A stretch of 64,000 nt of DNA from Stemphylium vesicarium (taxonomy: Eukaryota > Ascomycota > Dothideomycetes > Pleosporales > Pleosporaceae). The notes beneath the pieces were generated by a model. The model was given only the letters and a program-made list of their open reading frames with translations. It made no database searches and had not been told where the DNA came from. The stretch is taken from the NCBI GenBank assembly GCA_004380135.1, contig QXCR01000049.1, positions 1-64,000 of the forward strand. Direction: 5' to 3'. The position numbers were made by a program, and so were the translations under genes. Of the stretch, positions 1 through 13,140 are shown piece by piece (position 1 is the first letter of the stretch; each line of letters starts with the position of its first letter).

Positions 1-2
1 CA

Positions 3-446
3 AAAGCGCACCCACAAATCGATCCTGCGTACCTTTCTCACCCCCTTGACCTCGACATGATGGCGCGCGCAACGCTGCACGTACTATCCTTCACTAAGAT
101 CGAGCCGCTCGCCTCGGTCCTCCGTCGCGATGCTAACGGCGACCCTGTTTTGGCGCAGAATTGCCGGGTTCCAAGGGGTCTTGAGGAAGCGAAAGAGTTC
201 GTCAAGGAGAAGACGCTTACGATGTATCATCCTGTGGGAACTTGTGCGATGCTGCCGAGAAAGCAGGGGGGTGTTGTTGATGCGGAGCTACGGGTGTATA
301 GTGTAAGTGGGCTTAGAGTCGTAGATACGAGTATTTTTTCTACGCATATATAAGAAAATATTATAAGTTTAGTGTATATAGTTGCGGAGAAGGTAAGTAA
401 TTTAATTAAGGGGGTTAGAATTAATAGTATTAATAGACTAACGTAA
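3..446 (+). pseudogene. GMC oxidoreductase, C-terminal fragment, RIP-broken
   Basis: The frame is open from the window edge and encodes the C-terminal domain of a glucose-methanol-choline (GMC) flavoprotein oxidoreductase. It shows the diagnostic YHPVGTCAM motif carrying the catalytic histidine region, followed by ELRVYSVSGLRVVDTSIF. A TAA at 351-353 interrupts the frame right after STHI. The same frame then continues with IISLVYIVAEKVSNLIKG to a second stop at 444-446, which is the usual GMC end helix. The first stop is therefore best read as CAA to TAA. The rest of the gene lies upstream of the window. Substrate cannot be told from this fragment. Family assignment is firm; inactivity is inferred from the missing end helix. 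Confidence 0.85.
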
Positions 447-904
447 GTTTTCTATAGATATCTAGTACGTAATTAGACTATAAGTATACTAGTTAACGTC
501 TATTCTTACTTCGCGGGACACGCTATATACTAAGACTAGCCTATAAACGTAAGTACTATAAAGGTATACTTAAGCTTAGCGCAAGTTAGACTAAAGTAGA
601 ATTAAGTCTACTATTACTTACTACTATAGTAGTAAGAAGCTAACTTATCTAGAGATACTTATAATCTAATAAGTCTATAATTTAAGCGAGCTAATTAGCT
701 AGTCCTAGTATATAGCGTGCCCCGCTACGTAGGCATAAACGCTACTCCTTACCGTTTTAGCGCACCTAACGAGCTATTCTAGCTAACGAGCCACCACAAC
801 TTAAGGCTACAATTTTAGAAATAAGGCTATAGAGCCACCTATAAAAGCTATTATCGCGAGAAAAGCTATTATATTACTATATAGATGCTTGCGGACAACT
901 TGTG
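447..904. other. AT-rich RIP-mutated spacer
   Basis: TpA-rich sequence with stops in every frame and no readable coding relic. Near 797-832 it shares short matches with 53353-53380 (a segment containing AAGGCTATAGAGCCAC). Both lie just downstream of pogo-type transposase tails, so this is probably the 3' non-coding end of that transposon. Confidence 0.5.
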
Positions 905-2830
905 CTATTTAAACCTAGCTAGTTTCCTAACGTTGCGGCCGCTGCTAGTAATTTCTGGTGGGGGAGACGCAGCTAGAGGAACAGCGTCAGCACCACTTTG
1001 CGCAGCCGCAACACGACGACGCTTTATCAGATTTTTGGCAGCTTTGTGTGAGGCTTTTCGCTTGCCCTTGTTTGGTATATCGCGACTTTTTTGTGCGGTT
1101 GCAGCGTCGCGCTGCTGCTTTCTGAGCGCTCGTTGAGCAGCCAGCGCTTCAGCTTGTGCTTTTTTGGCCGCGCGATGCTCCTCAGCAGCACGCTGTCGAG
1201 CCGCCTTTGCTTCAGCAGCTTGCTGCTTTTGGAGTAACTTTGAAGCCTCTGTTACCTGTCTATTGCGAGCTTTTTGGAGTTGTAGCTGCTCGGCTTCGTC
1301 CTCTTTCACGCGCGCGCGATGGCGAGCCTTGCGGAGCTTCCTTGGAGACCAGAGGAGAGCGCCGCCGTGGTACTCCTCGCGCTGCTGGATGTCCATTGTC
1401 TTGCTGTTGCTTGTACGCTTTTGCCTCGCGTTAAGCGCTTGCTATAGACCTTGATTATCGTGGTAGAGGAGCTCGTTTTTATTAGAAGGTATAGGAATCT
1501 TCTAGTTATGCCTAAGTAATTATAGCTTTCTTTATTAAAGTTTACTAGTAGTTAGTATAGAAAAGATTATCTTATCTCTTCTTAGAAAATAATATAATTA
1601 TTTTAATTATTTTATACTTATAGAGAGTATAATAAAGCCTTAAGCTACTAAGTTTTAACTTTTAACTTATTAGGCACCGTAGTATTAATTTTTTTTTATA
1701 GCTCTCTCTAGCTATTACTATCGCCTTACTACCTAAGTTATGAAGCTCTAGCTTATCGTGAAGTGCGGTTATTAAAGAGTTTTAGTATAGCGTCTATATC
1801 TATTAGCTATATGCCTATAGCTTAAAAACTCTTCTTAATAAGATCTAACCTTATCATAGAGCTCTACGCGGGCTAAAAGTTCTTAAAGAAGTCGCGTTTT
1901 ATAATCTTTATAATGCCTTATGATTAGTAGAGGTGGCGTTTAAGATTCTAAGCGTAGTACTTTAAAAGAGGCCCGAAGAGCACGACGTCGAGCGGCTGTA
2001 AGCTGTGGGTTGAATGAGGTGGAAAGATGGCCAAGAGGATGCGGTTGGCGTCGCAAAAATCTATGAAATCGGTCGTGAGATGACTGCCGTGGCCGTCAAG
2101 GATGAGAAGTCTGTAACTGCGTCGCGCTTTCTGCTTCGTGAAGCGCTCAAATACCTACTCTAGCTAAGACAAACCTATATTGTTATTGCTCCATCCCGAA
2201 TCCGAATTTGAGAAGAAAATTTCGTGTTTCCCGACCTCTACGGCGTCCACCTAGCCTGATTGAATCCCAGAGGTGCCCTAGTACACGAGAGCTGGCGGCA
2301 ATAACTCTTAGGAAGCGCATACGCAAGTTAGCAGCGTTATCTATTTATAGTTGCCATCTTATACGGCATCTTTAGGCCTAAGAAAGGCCTTTAAGATAAC
2401 TCTTTTACTACATTTTACGACACTAACGTAGAAGCCTTTCTTATCTATATTATAGGTATTTTTAATATTAATGCCGTACTCTTATATCTTTAAGTAAAGT
2501 AATTTAAAGTAGATCTTATACTTAAATAGCGAGTTAGCTTTATACCTCTTACGATTAGAGTTACTAATAAGTAAGTAAGTAGGGCTTAGAAGGTCTAACT
2601 TAACTTACTTAATTACCTATTATAGTCTAGTAGTTACTTTAATAGGTATAACTCTTACCTCTAGCGGTTAGCGTCTAGTTTTAATAAGCAACTTAACTTG
2701 CTTATTAGTAACTCTACTCATAATCGATTCTAGGGCTCTATTTGATAGTAAGCTTATTAGCGTGGCGATAGAGAAACCAAGTAACCTAGCTACGGGAAAT
2801 CTCATACTTTATAATTATTAAAGCGAAGTT
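905..2830 (-). pseudogene. Fot1/pogo-type DDE transposase, RIP-ruined
   Basis: Reading the minus strand from about 2830 gives the N-terminal helix-turn-helix remains (KYEISRS, SPRIDYE). Next come KRYKANSLFKYKIYF and EYGINIKNTYNID-KGF near 2560-2430, then VDAVEVGKHEIFFSNSDSGW near 2260-2180, then LLILDGHGSHLTTDFIDFCD and LQPLDVVLFGP near 2110-1980. The catalytic core is thus that of Fot1/pogo DDE transposases. The tail at 1396-905 is an intact 163-codon stretch starting MDIQQREEYHGGALLWSPRK, basic and coiled-coil-like, typical of the family's C-terminus. Stops replace Q and W codons, for example PPALVY-stop-GTSGIQSG-stop-VDAVE. Frame shifts also occur, so the element cannot encode an active enzyme. 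I could not fix its terminal inverted repeats. Confidence 0.85.
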
Positions 2831-4994
2831 ATAAAAGTATGCTTATAGCGATATAATACCTATAGTACTATAATTATTAATAGCAGCTATCTAATAACTA
2901 GTATTTACTAGATTGACAATAGACCAATCATATCGCCTGTCTCGTACCATAGCAGACACCTAGCGCTAAGCCATATACGGAGCGTGGGGCTATTCAGAAC
3001 CATTGCGCTCCTGCGCGTAGGGCTGGAGCCGCAATTGGTAATAACTGTACCATCCTGTGTTATATATAGCAATACTATTCTGGTGCTACTATAGAAGTAG
3101 TGTTTTGGCGAGAAAACGCTTTGTTAAGATATTAAGCCTTTATAACTTTTTATAATAAGTATATTCGCATATTAAGTAAAGTCGTCGCAATTATCTAGAA
3201 ACATAGGAGTTAGGTTACGAACGTGCGAGGATATGGAACTTAAGAAAGTAACTAGGTCGCTTGTAAATTATGTCGCATAAATGTACCTATTATCTAGACA
3301 TGAGCCTAGCTATTCTTATTAAGTACTTATATTTCGTTAATAAGGTAGATCTCTCTAGCTTCCTTGTTCTCTTTACTCACTCTTCTCCACCTTGCAACTC
3401 GCCTTGATACCTCCCATTCTTTCAGCCAAGGCGAAGTTGTCTATCGACAGATGCGATTTTCCTATAGGGCCTTGAATACCTGCTAAGAAGAAAGAAGCAA
3501 TCCTTGCGGATGTATAACATCGTATGCCTCCCTATTATACCCTACACGCACCTCTAGATTTACGTACGTTCGTTTAACGACACGGAGTAGATTATCTATA
3601 TATATTAGGCAATATTTAGACCCTTTAAGATACGAAGCCGCGAAAGAGTCTAGAATACTATAAAACTATAGTAAGAGACTTAAAACGAAAGGCCTAGTAG
3701 GCATTATAACTATATTAGAACGTAATAAGTTAGCTATTAATAGAGAAATAGATAGAAGAATAATCTCTAAATAGTAAAACTTATTAACTATATCTAGACT
3801 TACCTATACTATTCTAATAACTAGTTATAGGTACTAGGTAATTTCTTAATATTACTTCTTAGGACTCTATAGCTTAGAAGTATGGCCACGTCTATATAAG
3901 TAGTTTATAACCTTTAGTATCCTAGAGCGCAAATGTGTCGTAGAGCTATAGAGGGTGACTAAAGTCTAATAAGTAAGCGGCTATAAAGTCTCTATCGTTT
4001 ATACTAAGTAGTTAGAGGATATTATCTATCTATTCTATTATTAGCTACTCTAGGTATCTCTAATATAAGCTAGCCTATAAGATATATATTAAATATGACG
4101 TCGTTTAAAAAAAGAACTTTCTTAAACTACTCTTCTTACTAAGCTAGCTCCTATAAAGGCTAAAGGGTCTAGTTATGAAGTCTAGAAAGATATAGTATCT
4201 ACCTAAGCTCTCTTCTTCCTCTAGGTGTGTTAATCTAGCTATCGCCCTTTTCTATTATAGAGATCTTATCTAAATAAGTAGTCTTTAAGAGAGTTATATT
4301 TCGCCTAATATTATACGCCTCTAGCGCTATATTAAGCTCCTTAAGGGCTCCTTTACTATCGTTCTAGCTTCCGCTTTTATAGATAGTAATAAAGACATTC
4401 TCTTAGCTAAGCGTATTTACTAAAGCTATTATAGCATCGTTCTAATGACTTCGCAGAATCTGCTCGTTGTTCTAATGTATACTGGCAATGTATACTCGTT
4501 CTAATTGCTGTGTAACAAACTCGTCTATAGGGCTTAAATAGCAACGTAGGATTTATACTACCTTAAAAATATAGAATATAATAGAAATAAGAAGGAGCAA
4601 TTGCTTAATTAGACGACGATGTAGCACTTATGGGGTGTATATTATTGCTACTATCGAGACTTTATAGACGCGTGCTGTAGGTCGAGGAAAGTGGGCAATT
4701 ATAGATGTCTTTATTCCGCTGCAAGTAAAAAGAAACCCGCGGCAGCTAGGGGGGCACAGGAAAGTATGCATTAATATATATAGCCGTCCCCACATAAGTT
4801 GCTATGTAATTTAAAGAGCACGAGTATAGGGCGCTTTAATATTGCGAGTCGTAATAGGATTCGTCCTATTTTAGTATAATACTATGCACCTATATAAGTT
4901 AAACTAAAGCCTATATTTAGCTATTCTACGTATTAGAATTATATTTAAATAAGTATAAAGATCCTTCCTATACTACATGTGTCGCTTATATTGC
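2831..4994. other. RIP-mutated DNA with an unidentified minus-strand relic
   Basis: AT-rich with stops in all frames. Around 4400-4050 the minus strand reads for some 100 residues with only substitution-type stops (ENVFITIYKSGSQ, ALKELNIALEAYNIRRNI). This marks a former coding region that I cannot identify. A GC-richer patch at about 2930-3070 has no readable frame. Confidence 0.4.
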
Positions 4995-7900
4995 TTATGT
5001 TAATCGCGACAGACCTTGTATGTTAACGCAAAGAGGCTTGTGTATGAATGATGAAGTCTCTCTTCCCTGGACCTGCAGATTGCGCGGCACAGCTGCTTGC
5101 AGAGACTTCACTACGGCGTGTACGGAAGGTGAGCGAAGCGAGCGCGGTTCGCTTGTTGCAGATGCCGGGAACCCACTCGCCCAATCCAGAAGCGTTAGCC
5201 GCTGACTGCTAAGCAGACGCGCCACCGCGGCACGGTTCTAGTTATAATAGCTTTGCACTAAGCCGACGGATCCTACAAGGTGCTACAGTTACTGAGACAA
5301 ATTGATCAGTATTACGCTGCGGATCCGTGTATCCACGCGCTAGGCTAGCTTGCGTAACCGGTGAGCCGTCAAACTACTAGGGCATAGCTGCTTTGGGGAT
5401 GCCGAGTGGCGTGGCAGCTATAAACTACTTAGCTTAACTGCTAGACTAGATTAAGCTATACGTAGACTCTACTTATAAATGCATAGTATTATATATTAAA
5501 TAGTAAGACTTTAAAAGAACTCTTAATTTAATATAAGTAATAGACTACTTATTAGTAGCGGTAGTCTTAACTATCTAAGAATAACCTACTTTAAGTATAG
5601 ATAGAATACTATGTCTCCTACCTAATAGTAGAACCTTAGCACTTATAGTAGCACGCTAAGAGGCATAGTAAGGCGATATAACATAGCAATCCTTCTCTCT
5701 ATTAGAGTTATGGTTTATGCGCCGCATATAATAGTATATCTTCTACGCAATCTAGGAGACTTCTATATTCTATATTTAGCTATACATACTAACTATTATA
5801 AAGCTTATTAACCTTATTACTACTACGCTATCTCTCTTTATTGCCTCTTAACCGCTTATAAGTCCTAATATATAGTTAAGTAATATTTAGATTAGCTTAA
5901 ATTTAGATTAGTATCTTATTAATTCTAGTAGTACTCTCTTACTAAAGTACGTCCTTTCTATAAGGGCATCGTCTTTAGAATAGTAGCATAGTTATACTTT
6001 ACTTCTAATATATATAGTCTAGTAGCTTAGTAGGATATAGCTTAGGCGGTTATAGACGCTTATAACGCCTAGAATATTAACGCTATTATAGCTTATTAAT
6101 CGCCTAGTTATAAGCATTAAGTGCTACCCTTTTCTATAGGCTAGGCTGCGAAGAGCAACGACGAATACCGCGCCTATCTTAACATAATTATACCCCTATA
6201 CTCGAACTTCACTATTAGTGCGTCCGGCCTAAGCATAGTGTGAGATAACTAACATAGCGGCAGGTTATTGTCATGGAAGAGATACATAATGTAAAGGCGC
6301 ACACGTGTATTATACACGCGTCTAGTATGGCACACACGAAAATTAGGCTATATATAAACGAGTATGCGTTAATTCTAACCTTTACTAAAGATAGCACGAG
6401 GGTTACTAAATTTAATAAGTTTATTAACTTAGCGTACTCTTAGAAGTTTATTATAGCGCTAGCGAAGGGGGAACTAGCTTAGCTGTGAAATTCTACTGCC
6501 TTAGTTGACTAGCGTGATCGTTTAGTAAGAGGATTAGAAATAACTATCTACTATAGCTATTCTATAAGGAGAGGTTTATAAATAGTATAGTCTTTGCGTA
6601 ATAAAGGGTTGCTATAGTAATATATTACTAACTATTAATGCTATTAGTATAGATTCCGTACTCCTATTAGTTTATGTTTGGATAATTTTACGCTGCGGAA
6701 GGAGCGTTCTAAAAGCGTTAATCGCTAGGCTATACACTAGATCCGCCTAATTAGTAGAAGTAGAAGCTGGATACAAATTTATACTATACTATAATTAATT
6801 AATCACAGTGCTGTAATCTGGCAGCGCGATTTGACACGCTCTCGAATTGTCCGCTCGTACGAGTCACCAGGGTCTGTTTTGGCTTATCGGCCCAAAAGAG
6901 CTTACTACATGGAGGCGAGCACCGTCCTTACTACATATTTGCTCACACATCGTACTGTTGAGACATCTACTACTACTTATCCTACGTAAGCGGACGGGTA
7001 AGACCTATATAAAGTCTTTTAACTAACTAGGTATATATTAGTTATAGCTAATTATAGTAGAAAAGCTAAATTTACTAAGCTCTAATATATTATATACGGC
7101 TTAGGATATAGTCCTTATAAAAACTACCTTAGGTTGCCTAGCTACTTATAATTAGAAATAAGAAACTCTAGTTATTAGAATTAAATTACTTATAGAGACT
7201 ACTTATAATATACTATAGTATTATTTTCTACTTTTAGTAACTTAGTGTATTATAGCCTTAAATTTAGTAAGATAAGTACGAACTTCTAAGTAGGTATATA
7301 ATATATAAATAATACCTAGATTCTATCCTATAATAATATAACTTAGTGTAATTTTACCTACTAATATCCCCTTATAATATAGACTCTCTAAGTAAATACG
7401 TTAAATCATACGTAGCTAATTCTATAGCACCTAGATAATAGATGCTCTTTTAAAAGAAGACATTATAATTAAGTTATTTAAATAGGGTAAGGCGACTATT
7501 AAAGAACGTACTTAAAAGTACACACATAAGCTAGAGTTATAGGACTTATACTAGCACCTTCTAGACGATAAATTTAAGCTACTAAACTATATAGATAACG
7601 CAACTACGCTTAATCTAGTTAGATCTAACTTTCGCATTCTTAACCGTGACGATATGAGGAGATGCGCTCCGATAATCGCATACATTCTTAGTCTAGTAGA
7701 CGACGTAGAGGCGCTCTACGCCTTTAAAGAACTTTATTAGTATAGATGAATAGAGGTTATGCGCTAGCTTAAAGAAGATTTAAGACTTTAGGTAGATAAG
7801 GTAGTAATAGAATCTATGCGCAAATACTTAAATAAAAAGTATAATACTTTAAAATTTATTAAATTTATTTCTACTAAGACTTTCTTTAAATCTCTAGAAT

Positions 7901-8861
7901 AGCTGCTAAGAACTTATTCTAGTTAAAAATATATAGGGGAGAAGAGGATCCCCTTTAAGAAATATGCCTTATTCTTTATATTACCTAATAAGAAGCGATG
8001 CTTCTACCTTGCCTACACAGAATGACTATAAATATGGCGGGAAGTAGCTTAGCTATAGTTAATTCTTATTTTTATTACTATTTTATCGCTAGGGACGGAG
8101 TTACCTCTTTAAATAAGGTAGATACTATATACTAGGGAAAGTAGTTTATTTATTAGAGAACGAGCGTATGTCACGAACACGCTATATAGTATTCTTAGTA
8201 AGGTATAGTAAACTAGACACTAAATTCTATATACTTTTTATATACTTATCTTAGTAAACTTAACTACCTAGCTAAAATATAAAAGTAGTATTAAAGAAAG
8301 GAAAAAATAAGGATAGAGGGGTTATATCTTATAATAGATAATTAGCTAAGTTTATTATCTCTCTATCTATAACTTTAGTTTTCTTCGTACTCTTCTATCG
8401 TGTTTAATACTCTCGCTAGGTTATCTATGTTTATTAGCTCTTCTCTTCTTAAATTATTTAACTATATTAGAAAGCTAATAATATAAATATTCTTTAGAGT
8501 ATCTTTTTAAAAATTATGTAATAAAGGGCTATCTTAACGCAGGAAAGGAATATTATAATATAGTCCTCCTTATTAGTTCGAGACTAGAGATAAGATTAAG
8601 GTGCATTTAGAGTAACTAAGTTAGTAGTAGGAATATTATTAATAGCTACTTAATACGTGCGTTCTTTAGAGTTAATTCTAACTATATCTATTTACTAAGC
8701 TTATTCTAGAAAGGCTTACTTTATATAGAATAAACTACTTTTAATAGCCTATTTTTACTCTAAGTCTTATATCCTTATAATAATATCTTCTAATAGTAGT
8801 AACTAAAGGATAATAATACTCTATACTAAAAATACTTTCTACTATATATCTCTACTCTAGA
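4995..8861. other. RIP-mutated DNA with small unmutated patches
   Basis: Mostly TpA-rich. Patches with normal composition sit at about 4990-5430 and 6790-6970, but none carries a gene I can support. Near 7600-7900 the plus strand reads as a former coding stretch (FRILNRDDMRRCAPIIAYIL, VVIESMRKYLNKKYNTLKFI) broken by TAG codons. I do not recognise the protein. Confidence 0.4.
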
Positions 8862-9990
8862 TTACTCTCTACTCTTAACATTACCTTTATGCACATGCAC
8901 CGTGACGCTTAGTACTATAGCGAAGATGACCGTTAACACTAGGGCGCAGGCGAGAGCGGCAAAGCTGAGATCACAAACTTCACCCATTTCCACTCCCACC
9001 CACGATGGCAATGCATCAGACGCGTTGAGAATTACGTTCAGAATGATGCCAAGCAAGACGAGAGGAGAGCAGCAAAGCAAACCCAGAGCCAACAGAGCCA
9101 GCGCTCTGGGGACGGCTTTGAGCTTACCAAAGACTCTGGTGACGACCTGTGGCCGCCCAGACGCTAGGCTTAGGGAAAGAACTGCGACTATGCTCATCAA
9201 GATTAAGCCGGATATCAAGGTATCTCGTACGGAGAATGCGGGAAACCTAGTCAAACTCCCCACTAGCTGTGACAAGGCATCTGCACGGTCATGAATAGCG
9301 TCTCTCACGGGACCTGGCAGCTCTTGCACACTGTTAGGCAAAAGGCTCGATAGGTTAAGCGGCAATTTAGAGTAGTTCACGTCTTTTTCATAGCCAATGC
9401 AGAAGCGCTTCGTGCCCAGCGAGCAGTTTCGAGGGAGATTCTCCTTAATGTTCTGAATAGTGGCTACTGCAGAGCTTATCGCACTTTCCGCCTAGCTAGC
9501 GGCGTCGACGACTCTGGTTGCAGCCGCGTCCAGAGCGCTTCTGGCTCCGTCCTGAAGGTCCTGAAGGCCATCGAGTAGATCGCGGTCGCGGAGTGCATGC
9601 GCTGACGATGGAAGCACATTAGAGAGCGCGCTTATAAAATTAAACTATTAGAGAAGCCCTAGTTAGTTTCTATAGTAGGCTAGCATTAATACTATAAAGC
9701 AAAGATAACGTACTTTTAGAGTTAGGATGCTAGAATCTGCGTACGCTTCTTTACAGAGGACTTAAAGCGCGATTATAGCGAGGGCCACAAAGACAACGAC
9801 AGTTACAGCTGCATGCAGCGCCTTCTTTAGCATGACAAATAGCGGACGAATAGCGTTGCCGTTTCCTTGACGGCCGATTATAGACAGAATTGCTCGCGTC
9901 TCTAAGCTCTCTTCTTTAGGGACTGTATATGAAAACGTAACTTATCTAGCACATAGCGCAGGGAGAGAGTTTTAATCACACAAGGGGCTT
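8862..9990 (-). pseudogene. Polytopic membrane protein, RIP-broken
   Basis: The minus strand keeps an intact 172-codon C-terminal part (9380-8862). It has hydrophobic segments near LISGLILMSIVAVLSLSL, ALALLALGLLCCSPLVLLGI and LACALVLTVIFAIVLSVTV. Upstream, the same frame runs on without an ATG through DAAS-stop-AESAISSAVATIQN and NLPRNCSLGTKRFCIGYEKD. After a mutated gap it reads GRQGNGNAIRPLFVMLKKAL, then a further hydrophobic stretch VTVVVFVALAIIAL before a stop. So there are about four membrane helices around a soluble middle with paired cysteines. The family is not recognised. The breaks are single TAG/TAA codons, consistent with RIP. Confidence 0.6.
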
Positions 9991-11379
9991 AGCCGAGAGA
10001 TGCTAAGGGCTAGAGAGCCAGATACGTACGCATCCCACGGTGCGTAATTTTAGAATGAGAGCTAAAATTATAAATGCGTTAGTGTGGAGAAGCATAATCT
10101 TGCGTCCGGTATAGTTAGACAGCGGACCACTCGTGTTGGAAGTCCCGAGGTCCAGGCCGCTGACCACATCAATATCGAGTATGGCCTATATCGTATGGAC
10201 ACACGCGAAGTACCTGTAAGGCTCCCTGTGCTACGATGCTGTGCTTCCAGGATTGCCTTGCCTAGGATGACATTGGGATGTGACTATAGCGTCCACACCT
10301 TAATATTTCGACTAGCGCCTAAGGTAGAACTAATTATAGCACTACATAGAAGCTAGAAATAGGCCGCGCTTATATATTATATCTTAACCTAATTTAGTAT
10401 ATTTAGATCCTATTTTATTCTCGCGTCTCGCGGCTATAATAAATAAAGATGCTTAGTTAGGGAAGTTACTTATATTAAACTAAGATTAGCATACAAAGCC
10501 TATAGCCAAGCACGGAAACTCGCTATATAGGATAGGCCCGATAATGTGATTTAAGGCGGTGTGCAATATCCTTCTTATCACACGCCACCGCTAATGCGAA
10601 TAACAGACTTGCTAATAAGCAAGCTAATTAAGCCAATCTAACTATATTTAGTAACACTTTAAGCTATACGAGTTAGTTAATTACTATATTAGGTTAGACT
10701 AGCTTAATTAGCTTACTTATTAGTAAGTCTAGCAAATAAGTACTAAACTTATAACTATATAAGTAGTATTAGTTAGAGGCTGCGGATTAATAATTATATC
10801 GCTATCTATTATCGTGTTATGATATTCGTATATAGGAGCTCTCAGCTTAGAGGTAAGTGCACTTACCCACCAGGTAGTGCCTCCTACAATAGAATATTAT
10901 ATAACTCTAGTCACGTAGTTAAAGAACTACAATCGCCGCTCCTAACAGCCTTGCGACTATGCCGGCTGCGATGGCTTGCCATGCGCGAACGGACTAATTA
11001 GATAGCAAGCGAGCCGATAACTTATCTGCGTTATCCTTTAATAAGGGTCTATTGCTCTAGCTAGTGTATTAAGCGCGCAGCCTTAATAATATTCATAGGC
11101 ACCCTTTATCTAACCTATAGAACTATATTAGTCTATATTAGGATACTTTGCGTAAGAGCCTAAAGATAACGTTACTAAATATACTTATTCTTAGTATAGA
11201 GGAATAGTAGGATTAGTTTATTCTATAAATAGCTCTTAGTTACTTACTTTAAGCTAACTCCTCTCTAGTCGCATAACTACTTAGGATGCTATAGTATATA
11301 CGTTATTAATATTTATAAAATTTTATACGCTATTATTCTTTCTTTACTATCTTTAATTCCTTAATATAAATATAGGAAT
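9991..11379. other. RIP-mutated DNA with one unmutated patch
   Basis: A patch of normal composition at 10084-10290 has an open stretch of 90 codons on the plus strand, and on the minus strand a partial frame including LDIDVVSGLDLGTSNTSG. Neither is recognisable or flanked by splice signals, so I do not call a gene. The remainder is AT-rich and holds the inverted-repeat element listed separately. Confidence 0.4.
10607..10728. repeat. 122-bp palindromic inverted-repeat element
   Basis: Left arm 10607-10642 and right arm 10693-10728 are 36-bp inverted copies, separated by a 50-bp loop. They differ at four sites, all transitions (G/A or C/T), as expected if RIP acted on one copy or the other. 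It looks like a tiny MITE or foldback relic. No target-site duplication is evident. Confidence 0.65.
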
Positions 11380-13140
11380 AGTAAGCCCCCCTTATAATAG
11401 TAGTTTTCTTAAACTAAGCCTAACGTGCACTCTAATCTTACTAGCGGGCAGAGTCTATGCTTGCGCTATTATTTTCTAGTAACTTAAATTACGCTAAGTT
11501 AAATAAAATTATATAGTACTAGAAGTACTAGTATTAAGGGCTATCTTCTCGAAGCTACGCAGACTGCGTGTAGGCGCATTTGCTTCCTTAGGATACGAGA
11601 GGTACAACTGAGGCACGGTAGCGCTAGCAACCGAGCTGGTGTTGGTGACAGTCGCGCTGATGGTAGCGAGAGTAGCCCACAGCTCTGGATTGCCACCTGG
11701 CTAGATTGGTGTGGCCAGATTAGGCATCCTTAAAACGTTACTCGCACTAACCTTAATCTATAGGTAGGAGACATTAAACGTAGTATAGCTTAATCTAAAG
11801 CTAAACTTAAATACTACGCTCTTATTATGCACGTTAAACTCTTTATAGTTAATTAAGTTACCCTTAATAAAGTCTACTTACTATATATTAGAGTTAGTAG
11901 TAGTAACTAGCTTAGTGCTATTAATTAGATTTCTAGCGTAGTTAGTCTTATCGTCGGTAATCGTGTAGGGTAGCCTGCCCGACGGATTTACGTCGCCCCA
12001 TAGGATGTCCGCGATAGAGTTCCTAGACTCTTAGCCTGGCATATGTGCTACTAGTATTGCGGTTACGTTCGGGTTATTACGCCATGGCATAGTGTTTGGT
12101 GCGGCGCTGTAGAGCATCACTACCGTGTTATTATAGACTACTATTGTGCGGTCTAGGACAGCCGTGGAGTTCCACTCCGCAATTAACGTGGTGCGATCGT
12201 CGCCCTCGCTGGCCCAGGACTTCAGGAACACAATGCACACCTCTGGCGACGCAGGCCCGAGGCTAGCGAGACCTCCTCCAATAATGTATTTGTTGTTAGT
12301 GACGTACTGCACGATAGCTCCCTGCGACTAGCTACGAGATTTTATAGCTTCTAGAGGCGATACTATATATAAAAAGCGGCTAGTACTAGAGCCACCCCTA
12401 ACCGCTAGCGTGCCGATATCGTAATCGCTATCTATTAGGTTAAGTCCTATTATAGCTAACGAATACTATTCTCTTATAAGATTAGTAGCGTTATTACTAA
12501 AAATACTAATAGTCTTTAGAGACTTTAGAGGTAGAGCTCCTTTAGTATTCTTTAATAATACTATTCTAGCTACGCTAAGGTCCCGTATTAGTTGCGTATG
12601 CTGCTAGGTGCGGACGTCTATGGTTAGGCTAAGCGCGAAGTTGTGTAAATATCTAGAAGTACTAAAGAACCTAAGTTGCGAAGTAGATCTATTAATAAAA
12701 GGAAAGTCCGCGTCTTAGCCTAAATAAAAATATAGAGTTATAATCTAAAAGACTATATCTTTAATTTATTATTCTAAAAGCGATCTATTATATATAGAGA
12801 TAGTAATATTGTCACCCTAAAATAATAGGGTAGGGTTAGAGAAACTAATACCGCTAGGCATATTTATATCTAGCCCTGCTTCAATCGAAGCTACACTAGA
12901 GTGTGTTATAAGCTAATCGCTCATCACATAACCTTAGAAGCCTAGTTCTCCTTTTAGCAGCCCGTTGAGAGCCTTGCTGTTCTGGCACGCTGGCGAGCTC
13001 GTCAGCAAAGATCGGTGCAAAAGTGCTCGAGCTGCGTACCGTAACTACCGTTGATGCGCTGGTATGAGCACATTATAGTAGCTGTGCCTGCCCGATCGGC
13101 ATTGGCGAAAGGCCATAGATATGTCTTATATATAGTTTTA
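11380..13140 (-). pseudogene. GH3 beta-glucosidase, RIP-ruined
   Basis: The minus strand reads, in order, WPFANADRAGTATIMCSYQR and INGSY near 13120-13040, then CQNSKALNGLLKGELGF-stop-GYVMSD-stop near 12985-12910. This is the family-3 catalytic barrel, with Q and W codons turned into stops and the nucleophile motif region SDW damaged. The second domain is an intact stretch at 12312-12031 (VCIVFLKSWASEGDD, NNPNVTAILVAHMPG), then NSIADILWGDVNPSGRLPYT. The C-terminal fibronectin-like domain is PGGNPELW, VTNTSSVASATVPQLYLSYP and FEKI. A 50-nt intron at 12990-13039 with a CTGAC branch site is still recognisable. The N-terminal part should lie at about 13.1-13.9 kb but is too mutated to read. The intact enzyme would be a secreted cellulose- or glucoside-degrading hydrolase. 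Confidence 0.9.

Noticed and set aside
885..1454. Plus-strand frames of 83-96 codons
   Set aside because: They lie antisense to the transposase tail, which has the recognisable protein.
2556..2716. Inverted repeat around ACTAATAAG words
   Set aside because: It lies within readable transposase sequence, and the arms are low-complexity TAAG words, so it is probably chance after RIP.
5086..5240. Possible tRNA gene on the minus strand (TGGCGC-like A box, GGGTTCCC stretch)
   Set aside because: The acceptor ends do not pair and no GTTCGANTC B box or anticodon arm can be folded.
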